Origin: Himantopus leucocephalus
Lineage: Eukaryota > Chordata > Aves > Charadriiformes > Recurvirostridae
Length of the DNA stretch: 64,000 bases
NCBI GenBank assembly: GCA_003993805.1
Contig: RSEF01000001.1
Coordinates: 212,930,727-212,994,726 of the forward strand
Direction of reading: 5' to 3'
Positions 14,312 to 24,775 of this stretch are shown piece by piece (position 1 is the stretch's first letter; every line of letters begins with the position of its first letter). Below the pieces are notes generated by a model that was given only the letters and a program-made list of their open reading frames with translations, was not told the origin of the DNA and searched no databases. The position numbers were made by a program, and so were the translations under genes.

Positions 14312-16237
14312 GGGTCACGCTAATATGAATGGGACTGTGCAAGTGCTGGAAGGTGTCTATGGCTTAAGTGGAAACAAATGCTTGTTACCACAAAAGACAT
14401 AAGGTCCTATCTCTAGCATGGTTATAGAAAGAAGAGACAATGGAATAACTGCCTTTCTGAATGTTTACATCTTTCTTTTCCTTGTTCAGAGGAATGCAAG
14501 TACCTTGCTGAGCTTGGTGGACCTCATCTTTGGAGCCCATTAGAGTATGCTTGGAGCTGCCATCCTTGGCCCTTTTCATGGAAAAACAGGGTAACAAAAT
14601 GGCTGGGTCAGGGTCTGGCCCTGGTCTTACCTAACATGGTAAATCACTGTCAGAGACACGGGAATCCCAAACACTGACTTCAAGTTTCTTTCCTTGACCA
14701 TAGAAACATTTTAACATGCACGCTTTTCAATACAAAAAACCATAGAGATAACTGACACTGTTCTCACCCATGTAACCCAGTTGTTTGTAACTCCATAGAT
14801 ACTGTGATCTAGTGCTACAGATACTGTCAGCTTTAATTATGTCTAAGTGTAAGGTGACATATTAAATGGCTAGCTCCGTTTGTAATGAGGTTTAAAAAAA
14901 TAGGCATCCTGTCGTTAGATATATAACCTATTTTTTTTTGAGTTTTCACTTACAGAAAAAAAACCCACAGAATTTTCAAATCGGATATAATTGGTTTTTG
15001 CTTTAGAAAAGTAGTGTGAATTACTCCATAATTGCACTGATGAAAAAAATGAGCTAAGACTGTGAAAAGTGTAATGAAAGTACAACCTTAAAAGGATTGG
15101 GAGTTAATACCTCTGAATCAAAAGACAGTCATTTAACCTGTAGCCTCCGCAGTCTTGTCTTTACCTTACAGCCGGTAACCCTGAGAAGTAGTGTTAATAA
15201 TAATAATTAGCGTACGTTTTTATTCTAATGCACCTATGTTTAAATTCTTTTGAGTGCATGGCAGAGGTGCAACTGTAAATAAACCCTACATCTTCCTCAC
15301 CAGAGGCTGTGATCTCCTCCACATGTTGTGATTAGTAGGTGCATTCATTGCAAAGCTCCCTTCTCGCTAAATTACACAGCCACATACTGACCGAAATGCC
15401 TCCTCTACAGCAACGAAGTATGACCTCCAACTTGTGAAACCCCATCTTTATCACTTAGTCCCTGGTATCTCCTGGCACCGGAATGATGGTACCTTTTCAC
15501 AGGGAATAGAAAGACAGAGCTTTGAGGGACAGGAGGAAAAAAGGTACAAGAAAACCTTTTTCTCATGCTCCCTCGTTCTCAGAGAATGGGTGTCAGGAGT
15601 GAGTCTGGGGGAGGGGTTTTGTGAAGTGAGAAAGACACAGAGAAACAGGCTTGTAAAGCCCACAGAGTGACTATATGTGGTTGCTTGTTAATTTATTATC
15701 CCTATTCTCCTCTGGTCCTTCTCTGTGAACGTCCAATTTCAATGGTAATGCTTCTGGATAAAGTCAAAGCCTATTCCATATCCTGTTGGCTACTGCGCAC
15801 ATTTCAGATGCTGGATAATCAATGCCTTTAGTGGAAAAACATGGAAGAGCTTTGCTGAGATAGAGCCTTTCATCCAGGATTTTCTCTGTTGTCCTTCTGG
15901 TGTTACGATGAGGGTCCCTTTTTCTTATCCTGGAACACAGTCCCAGAGGCTGCTCCTTTTAAACTCTGCAGATACAATGGAAATTGCTGCTACATTCTCC
16001 TGTAGTGTTGATCTCTCCATGTGCTTTCTCTATAACCAGGTCCTTCCAATATTTCTCCAGCATTCACTGGATATCAGCCTGCCGGCTCTGATCCCAGATC
16101 ATAGTCATGGCTATAGTGCACAGGGGAAAATCTGTCTAAGCAGCTGCATCATTTGAAGGGTGGACCAGAATCATAAACACAGTTGGAAATACATTCTTTT
16201 GGCCACTGGAGGGCTCACAATTTGTTCATCAGCTCAG

Positions 16238-16264
16238 NGGGGGGGGGGGGGGGGGGGGGTGGGG
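16238..16264. repeat. Poly-G tract with an ambiguous base
   Basis: One N at 16238 is followed by 21 G (16239-16259), then T, then GGGG. A run like this could be a real G-rich tract or a sequencing or gap-filling error. It could in principle form a quadruplex, but the read-through is doubtful. Confidence 0.9.
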
Positions 16265-17231
16265 AAGTGAGAGAAGTGATCAGTTCTAGGGAGCTGTTAC
16301 CTCCAAGGTCTCTATGAAAATGTTTTACAAAGTCAGACATTACTTCCCATGTGATATTCCTGCATCCATCACATGAAGAAGTCAGGAGGGAGATAGGGGT
16401 CATCTTGAGGTTATGTGTAGTTTTAACAAACTTTTGTAGGAAATTATCTGCTGATAAGTGAATCCTTCTGTGCCTTGTTTTCTCATGGCTAAGTTGCTTC
16501 TGGCTCAGGAGCTTGATCTAGTTTCTGCATTACACTGTGAAGACATGCTTTGGACAGGTAAAGTGTTTCTCAAGTGTCCTTTATCACTTTGACAATAAAG
16601 TTATCAATAACTTGATTTATTCTCTGCAGTTACCTGAGGAACTGCCTGGGGAAAGCTCTTTTGCTGTCTTGGTGCAATTCTTGCAAGGAAGTATTATAAT
16701 TTGTTATTATTTGGCTGGGGGAACTAGTCAGTGCCTATGCTTTGGCTGTAGTCCTTCACTCTGGGCTCCTTACTCCATCACTCACCAGCATAAGAAAGAA
16801 TTTTATAATTGTCTGTCATGCCATCTTGGTTTTGCTCTGGCATTTTGCATTGCATTGCTGGAGCTATCAAAGCTTGAGTTTGGCTCAGTCACAATTTTAT
16901 GGACTCAAAGCCGAAATCTCAGAGGAATATCAGACAGCTTGTGTAGTGGAGGACATCCAACTAAAGGCTTAAAATTACCATGAGCAGCTACAAACCCAAA
17001 CCCACAGAAATAGTAGGATGGAGAAAGTCTACTGTCACTGGAGTAGTACATTTCTTTACCAGTCAGTCTTCCTTCCTCTTTTTTGAGATGTTCAGCTGCC
17101 AAAGGCAGTGATACCGTCTCCTCGTAAGATTATTTTAAGGCTAATTGCTGCCATAAATTGTAGCTTATGATTCCAGTCCTCTTGAAGTCAACCCACATTT
17201 TTCCCCTGACGTCAAGAAAAACAAACTTTGA

Positions 17232-17558
17232 TTGCAATGGTTACCATATCAACTTCCTCTTAATTTGAGTTGCACTCCCCAAATAATTTTTCTCCTTTTA
17301 TGATAATGTAGATATAGATGTTCATCTGTTCGTGTAAGAAGCTATTAAAATATCTCCATATTCATCTCTGTCTATCAGTCAATGACAAGCATAGATGCAT
17401 TAATACTGAGAGAGCTACAGTGGAATTCAATTAACTTATTAATAAGACATCAGGATGTTTTAGAGCCTGTTAGTGCTGTGCTTTGGGATATGATCCACAC
17501 TCTGATAAATCTTCTGGGGTGTGTAGGCAGTGAGCGGAACGCATCTCCTTGTCAGTGA
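17232..17558 (+). repeat. Duplicated noncoding segment, copy A
   Basis: This segment aligns in direct orientation with 22231-22543, about 4990 bp downstream. A 26-bp block is identical (17425-17450 with 22416-22441). TGTGCTTTGGGA (17477 with 22468) and CTGATAAATCT (17502 with 22493) keep the same spacing of 4991 bp. A 28-bp block (17301 with 22302) differs at only a few bases, and the 5' edge (17232-17252) matches at most positions. Between these blocks the copies differ strongly and carry small insertions or deletions. There is no coding frame shared by both. It is either a local duplication of a regulatory element or two copies of a very old repeat. Confidence 0.85.
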
Positions 17559-20500
17559 CTTTGTGACCATGGATAGAGAAATGCCTCTCAATTCGTTACA
17601 AATGGCTGTTGCCGTAGTTCTTGCGTTGTCAAGATCTCCAGTGCAATCAGATCTCACATCCCTTCACATAAATGAGATGACACAGTACTCACGTTGTCTA
17701 CCCTCAAGCATTTAATGTAAGTTCTTTGAATCGTCCTTTGGTGATGCCTACCTCTCTCCAGTGTTTTATGAGAGTACTGAGTCACCTGTAATAGATTTAA
17801 AATTCAAATAGGCTGAGCTCTGTCTCAACTACAGCCTCTGGTGTCACTGCCCCTATCTGGACATGTCTAAGCCAGCCAGATAAACTGGATCAGCCCCATT
17901 CTCTAGTATGGAAAGAAAGTGGAAAGACACAGCTTGTACTCAGACAGCTGAACTCCTTCCTCTCCCCACAGGCAAGTTGGCCTCATCCATGGAGCCTACT
18001 GGAAGGAGTTTCTTGCCTTGGTGATGTCCTGAGACGTGCCTGGGCATTGGCTGGAGGACTGCGAGGTGGACAAAACTCTTTCAGGACTGTGCTAATAATG
18101 AGGAAATGGGCTGCCATGAGATGGGCCTTGAAGTTTTCCCTGGCCTTGTTTCATTTGTTGCTGCAGATGTAGCTCCTGAGAACAGTCTGCATGTCAGTCC
18201 TTAGAGCCGTTTGTCAACATAGCATCTGCCAGTTATGTTTATCTTCTTAAGAGAAATGTTGTGGACTGCTTTAAATGTAGAGAAATATACAGTTCAGATG
18301 CTGGGAGTCTGGATCATGAATTCAAACTCTAAAGGAACGAAACATCACCTCTGAAAAGAATACAAAGAGCCCTATATCCTTCCTCTAAACCAGCAGGGAA
18401 GGGTATGCACACCCAAATTAAATTAAACAGAAAAAGCTTTTCCTTCAGGTATACCCTGTATGCACCTTAAAATATGCACTGAAATGTATTTCCACAGACA
18501 GAATGCTATCATAATTCTAATTAAATTTTAATTCCTTATGGGACACTAACTTTCACGTCAGAAAGAAGTTGTTTCTCTTTAAAAAATTTAATTTTTGTCT
18601 AACTCACTCTTCTGAGGGAAGTGCTGAATGCAAGTTTGATCATAAAATTTACTCCTGAAAGGAGCAGTTCTCAGGAGTTAAATCAGCGCTGCTTTGCGTC
18701 ATACAAGGAACCTGCCCAGGGTATTGTTGTACAAGGACATAAATCATTTACAGTTTCCACAAACATAACTTGATTTTGACCACTGGCCTTGCAGGTTAGA
18801 GAAGCAAAGTCCCAGGGGAGAATGGAAGAAGCAAATTGAAGGTAAAATGTAGTGAAATTAATAGAAAATCTGCCTGGTTGGATCAGGTACCATTTAGTTA
18901 TTCTCAAATGGTTCCCTCTTTTTTGAAATTTGTATTTCTTGAAGAGGAACTAAATTAGTACAGAATAACATTTCTAAGCATTTGAGAAGAAAAACACGCA
19001 ACTGGTGCTTCTTACCAAAACAGGGAACGTGTGTCTGTGTGTCCAGACTTTCCAAGCACCTGTTCTTTAGTTACAGCCCTTAATTTCTGTGTAAATTACT
19101 TAAAATTACCTATGAAAATGGAGAAGCAGCTCCTCAGTTTTATAAAACTAGCAATTCTGGATCTTTGAATATTTCTAATGGCTTAAGCTTACAACATAAC
19201 GTCAGATGAACTGCCCCCAAAAGACAAACAAATCATACTCAATAACAACTTAGCTGTTTAGCTTATTTATGTTATCTGATCAGAACAGTAGCTTTTTTTA
19301 GTAAGTTCATTAGCTACACAGCAGGGGACTGGCAGCTTTCTTTCTATAATTTGAAAATAATGAACTACAGTATAATATATTGTAAGTGGAAAACGGACAT
19401 CCTGATGACATGAATAGGGTAGGGTTGGGGTTTTTTTTTGTATTCTCTAACATAATGATTGACAGCCTCTGTAGACACTTACAAAAATAAGTAACTCTCC
19501 TGAGTTAAATCAGTATTTCCTGTCCTTTAAGCATCAGGTTTAATTTATAAAACTTTGCTTCACTGCAGATGAAGTTTGAGGACTTTGCTGGAGACCCAAA
19601 CTCCAAATACACAGAAGACCATTACACTACAAATGCATCAACCCTCCCTTACTTAAACAAACCAAACCAAAGGAAGTTTTAATTCAATTTTATAGCAGAA
19701 CTCAGTGTTGACTAGGATCCTTGCTTAGGATGGAAGCTGAATTAGTCTCATTGCCTTTATTAAGAGAGACTCTGTGACTAATATGAAGGCTGGAGAAAGC
19801 CGGGAATCAGCAGAGTTGTTTTGTTAGCTGCTTTTTTATGCTGTTTGCAAAACAGACTGGAAGATATGCAGAAGCCAGACACTTAATTTGTTTTAGGTGG
19901 TTAGATCATCATTGCTGCAATAACCAATCCAGCTCAGGGTGCTCTGTGTGTGTGTGTATTTGGGGAATCTTGTCTTTTTTGTGAAACTATCTTCTTGTCT
20001 TTTTGCTTGAAATGTCACGCAGTACATTGTGAACTCACATTCCTCCAGGCATGAACTGTGAATCCATACCCTACACCCTGGTAAAAGGAGTCTTACTAGG
20101 GATGCCTTGAGCAGCTTAACACCATCCTGCTCTGCTGCTCCTCTCTTTCTTCCCAGCCTCTCTGCCAGCCCCAATTGGCTGTTTGAGACCTTCTCAACAA
20201 CCTTCTCAATCCCTAACAATCTTTCTGCAACATATGAGGCAAGATGTGGTATTAAGCTTATAATGTTACCTACTGAGGATTATCCCTCCTCTTTTGACAC
20301 CTCTTGATGGCAAAAGGCACAGATGAGTTTCAGGACTGCTGAGGCAGAGGAATGGAGTCAGTGATGCTCTGTGCTGTGGGCGTAAGACAAAGACTCAAAA
20401 CCAACATGTACCAACACAGTGGTGGAAACAGCCTGATCCCACTCATCCTCCTGATGGCAGAAGTAGGTTTGGTGAGTGTGGTATGGTCAGAACAGTGTGT

Positions 20501-22230
20501 TTGGGTTATTTCCTTGATTCAGGCTGTGGTGACTGGATGCAGAGCTGCCAGACAGATACCTCCATGATTTACATGTCTTGTAGTCTCTTTTATTGTTTCT
20601 TGACCTTCCTTTTTGCTGCTGTTGTAGCTCCTTTCCTTCACCCAGGCGTCTTCCCAAATAAGCAGCTCAAACCCTCCAACTACTTTTCTCCACTGGTGCC
20701 AATTTTCATACCTCTGTATCCTAATAGGGTATTTCTAACACTGTTATGCTGGTCATCTCATCCTAGCCTGTTGTTGCTGAGGTGGCTCCCCAGGCCTTGC
20801 CAGGTCCAGTCCCTGAAGGTCCCCAGAGCTTCCCTCCAGTGTTGGTGGGGTTTGGCTGTCTCTCATGTAACGCTTCCTTACCTACCAGTGAAATGTCATC
20901 ATCCCTCATGGCACTGCCTGTGATTTTGTCAGTGTCTCACATGGCTTTCTGTCACATCTGGCAATTTCTCCTCATGTCCAGTAGTTTTCCACATGCTGTT
21001 GAATTAGCTTAACCTCAGGCCATGACCTAGACATTGGCCTAGTCATTACCTGCTGCCCCAACAGTCTCTACATGTTTTCAGAAAATTTCCTTTTTTGAGG
21101 CATATCCACTTTGATCTTGCGTGGACTCAGGTGGCTGCTCTTCAGCCCAAGGATCATTTCCTGGAGGTACACTGTCCTTTCACTAATGGTGACAGCTGAG
21201 ATGTATAGCTGAGTGCTCTCAGGATTGTGCTCGTAGTGGATCCCTACAGGTGTTGCAGGAAGCAGGGATGATGTGGGATCAAGTTGGTGCCTTCAGTGCC
21301 CTTTAACACTGCTCAAAAAAGCAACTGGAGATGATTAGCCATCTAGACCTGTTTTAGGTTAGCAGTGTCCTCTGTGTGCTATGTTAGCAGTGGCAGACCA
21401 ATGCAATATAAAAACAGATATAAACCATCATTAACTCCTATACGGAGATCATGACACTGATGTATAGTGTTCGCGTTTGAGCTAAAACTGACATGTTTTG
21501 CTGGGCTGCTGGCTTCTGAATGCTGGGTATATTTTAAGAAGATCTTTAGGACATCTAGATCTTCAAGACACTCAAGGGCAGTTATGCACCATATATGCAT
21601 ATGCAGCGTCTTCTGTTAGCGAGATGTCCTGAATGCATCTGGCAGGTTCTTGGTGCCACATCCCTCTTGTGTAAATGAAACTACCTCAAAAAGTGACCAA
21701 AGTTTTGGAAATTAAATTCACGAGGACAAATGAGGATAAGGTGAGGAAATCCCTCTAATGCAGAGTGGTGGTTTTGTTTTGAGTCAAAAAGAGAGCTTTC
21801 AGAGCATTCAGATGGGACTTTTGTCATGTTTTTTGGAGTGCAATGGGTCCTCTCTGCCCGAGGACAGTGGCAAAGGTTTAACTCATTGCTGTGACTGCAT
21901 CCTGATGCTGGATGTCTAGGTGGGGACATGGTGAATAGGACTCATCCCCACACAAGTTTTGGAAGCTTTGATGTGCTTGTGATACTACTCAAGCCCTGAA
22001 AAACTAAAATTCTGGATTATAAATCGTCTACCTTGAAATTAAATGTATGAGTCACTCAGCAGCCACATGATTTAGTTATAACTGGCTTTGACGGACTTTT
22101 CTCTGGTATTTATCTCATTTCATTGCAATTTTCTTGACTTCTGGGAAAAAAATGCAGTCATTTTTAACTCAAAATGGCATTGAATCTGTAGGCAGGATTC
22201 CTTTTGCTGTCAGCAGGAACAGGATTAGGT
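17559..22230. other. Unique noncoding DNA between the two duplicate copies
   Basis: No gene is supported. There is a (TG)n run at 19945-19957. The region near 20100-20900 is less AT-rich and gives several overlapping open frames (for example 20483-20923), but none shows codon structure, domains or splice logic that I can defend. Confidence 0.55.
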
Positions 22231-22543
22231 TTGCAGTGGTTACTACATCAAATTTTCTAATGAAAGATTATTACAGTCCCTTATTAACTATTCCTCTTTC
22301 ATGATAATTCAGATATAGCTGTTCATCTGCTTGCGAAACTCTTAAATATCTTCAAATTCATCTCTGTCAATCAATGACAAAGTGAGCTGCATGAATACTA
22401 GGAAAATTACAATGGATTCAATTAACTTATTAATAAGACATTGGAATATTTTATAGCCCAGTAGCAGTGTGCTTTGGGACATGATGCATTCACTGATAAA
22501 TCTCACAGAGCGCTGAGCAGAAAATGGATTCCTTTCTCAGTGA
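22231..22543 (+). repeat. Duplicated noncoding segment, copy B
   Basis: This is the partner of 17232-17558, in the same orientation. The offset falls from about 5000 bp at the 5' edge to 4991 bp in the core and 4983-4985 bp at the 3' edge, so the copies have several small length changes. The most conserved part, 22416-22503, includes an AT-rich block with ATTAA and TTATTAATAA, motifs of the kind bound by homeodomain proteins. A minus-strand open frame of 106 codons overlaps this copy but is not kept in copy A, so it is not evidence of a gene. Confidence 0.85.
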
Positions 22544-24561
22544 TTCTGAAGTCACACTTAATCGGACAAAATCAGATAGATAATTCTCAGCTGCTGCCTT
22601 GTGGAATAGCAATGGTGGAAGCTGCAGAGTAGCAGAGATGAGACGTTTTGAAGGATTGGGCACCCTCACCTGAAATTTTGCTTGATTAGAAGAGAATTTG
22701 AGACTAAACCCTTCAAGACACAGACTCCATTTTGATTTGCGTCTATATCTTATCAGTTGCAGTGGAGATGCTCTTAAGGATATTTGTGAGGCAGAGTGAC
22801 CTAGACTCATGTGAATCTGGCATTACATAAATGTTTATAATTGATTGATCTAGTAACATAACAGTAATTCAGACTGCTGAACACCTCACAGATGAGAAAG
22901 GTGAGATTCATAATGTGCAAATTCTGAGGAAAGTGGAACTTCGTCTCTGTTAATCTGTGCATGTTTTTCTAAGTAGTGACAGAACCAGTAGTTTACTGTA
23001 CCAGGCATTAATCCTAAATGCACAGGAAATGTGTTAATCTTGCAGAGTATTGATAACGGGCATCTTATTTTCTCTTCTATTTTTCAAGATCCTAGGCTTG
23101 CCTTCAAAGCTTATTACCATGGTAGAGCTGAAAGAACTATTGCTAGTGCTCAAATATTGTGACTGTGTTTGCTGTTGTTTGAGAGATCAAGCAAAGTATT
23201 TTGGCCTGAGGAGATTTTGTCAACTACCCACAGCAGAGATGGTGAAATTCAGGAAAAACATTAATTTGAAGGACTGGGGTGGGCGGGAGGTTGGGGGAGG
23301 CTATTTATGCACAGACACACACACAGATAGATGCAGTATGTATACATTTTATTATTAGTATCACCATCTGATTAACTAGGAATGGGCAATCATTTCCATA
23401 GTTTCATCTTTTTAATTTGTGAGTTCCTGCTGTGGTAAGTTTGCTTTTCTTTGCAGACGTACATTGACTTTTGCTCCCCATCTGTTGGAAGCTATCTCTG
23501 GCTACCTGCAAACTTGAAATGTAAGGAGACAAGGCCTGTTCCTTGCCTGTGGGATAGGTAGCGTGTCATGGTTTATGTCCATACGGCTAAACTTGTTCTT
23601 AGAGCAGGCTGGCCCTGATCCTAACGCTTTTGGGGAATAGTCCCTCATTCGTGCTGTCCTTGAATTGCGCCTGCATATTGTCCGGGAGCATGCTAGTTAG
23701 TACGGGCTGTTGCATGCCTTTACTCTAGCTGAGCCCCCAGCCCTTTTCAGAACAGGCTAATCAATAATTCTCTATAGGCCATTCCTTCCTTTCCATTCTG
23801 TGTAGTGTTTATACTGCTTCATGACTTGTGAGTGAAATTCTTATCACTAAGAATGAAAATAAGGATTGTAAAATGTGCTACAAAAATACCTCACAGATCT
23901 CCAATATAATTGAACTAATTAAAGGAAATAAATGAATTCTTTTTTCTATATTTTAAGAAGTTAATTTATTTCCAAAAGTAAGCTGTGTTGACACTTTAAA
24001 GAAAAAAGCATATCAGAAATTTTCGAGAATTTCAGATGGACCAGCAAAGACCCTATAGTGAAGACTTTAGAGGGGCTTGTGCAGTTGCAAGCTACAGGGT
24101 CAGTTCTTGATTTTATAAATACCAGAATTATTTGGCCAAACACTCAGCTTACTCTTGTATTCTGGAGAAAAACAGCCATGTGAGCTGGTCCAGGACCAGG
24201 AAACCTCAGCAAGAACAATTTTGCCTATGCCGTTTTATGATTTACTGTGTTTCTGGTGGAAGAGCTAACGGGAAGGGACTGNATCTGTCATCAGATCCAC
24301 ATCTGTATGGGAACCTGCCTGGGTCTACCTGTTACAGCAGAACAGCACCGCTCTACCAAGAGACACAGCTGCTGAATCCAATAGCCCAACAGAGACAGGG
24401 CTGCTGCAGCCTCGTGCCAGCAGGACCAAGCAGTAGCGAGGCTGAGCATGGGTTCCCAGCAGGCACATGTACACAGAGCACACGTATACAAGGCACATAA
24501 GCACACATGGTTGGTCACAAACCCCAACATGGACAGAAAACACAGTGGTCACACAAACTGG
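22544..24561. other. Unique noncoding DNA
   Basis: No gene is supported. It contains a short (AC)n run near 23315-23324 and one ambiguous base at 24282. Confidence 0.55.
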
Positions 24562-24588
24562 AACTAGATGATCTTTAAGGTCCCATCT
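24562..24588 (+). mobile_element. CR1 LINE, remnant of the 3' tail
   Basis: AACTAGATGATCTTTAAGGTCCC is the typical end of CR1 just before the CTTCCAACC and ATTCTATG tail. It breaks off at 24588 where LTR-like sequence starts, so the LTR appears to have inserted into the CR1 tail. Confidence 0.7.
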
Positions 24589-24628
24589 GTCCTGGTTTGA
24601 GCGACACAGGATTAATTTCTCTTTCAGT
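24589..24628 (+). mobile_element. 5' end of an ERVL-like LTR, cut by a gap
   Basis: The sequence begins TGTCCTGGTTT and continues with GGATTAATTTC. This lines up with the start of the solo LTR at 50161 (TATTGTGGTTT, then AGAGTTAAC). Only about 40 bp are visible before the gap. The rest of the LTR, or a longer provirus, is missing from the assembly. Confidence 0.6.
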
Positions 24629-24728
24629 NNNNNNNNNNNNNNNNNNNNNNNNNNNNNNNNNNNNNNNNNNNNNNNNNNNNNNNNNNNNNNNNNNNNNNNN
24701 NNNNNNNNNNNNNNNNNNNNNNNNNNNN
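24629..24728. other. Assembly gap, 100 N
   Basis: 100 N of unknown true size. The left flank is an LTR inside a plus-strand CR1 tail, and the right flank is a minus-strand CR1, so at least two elements meet here. Confidence 0.99.
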
Positions 24729-24775
24729 GCACGGACCCACCTCTCCAGCCTGTCCAGGTCCCTCTGGATGGTAAG
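24729..24775 (-). mobile_element. CR1 LINE fragment, minus strand
   Basis: CCACCTCTCCAGCCTGTCCAGGTCCCTCTGGATGG is the complement of the CR1 phrase encoding RDLDRL, seen in sense orientation near 36825-36845. The match stops at about 24771, and the following GTAAGTATG is not CR1. Confidence 0.8.

Larger units (their letters stand above)
13960..17231. other. Unique noncoding DNA
   Basis: No gene is supported. It contains a possible DNA-transposon relic (14164-14311), the poly-G tract (16238-16264) and a weak exon-like stretch at 16509-16557. That stretch has the acceptor TTCTGGCTCAG and the donor ACAG/GTAAAG, and is open in one frame. Confidence 0.5.

Noticed and set aside
16239..16264. G-quadruplex in the poly-G run
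   Set aside because: The run abuts an N and may be a sequencing or gap-fill artefact, so no structural role is claimed.
22490..22810. Minus-strand frame of 106 codons over duplicate copy B
   Set aside because: The frame is not kept in copy A at 17232-17558, so the conservation between the copies is not protein-level.
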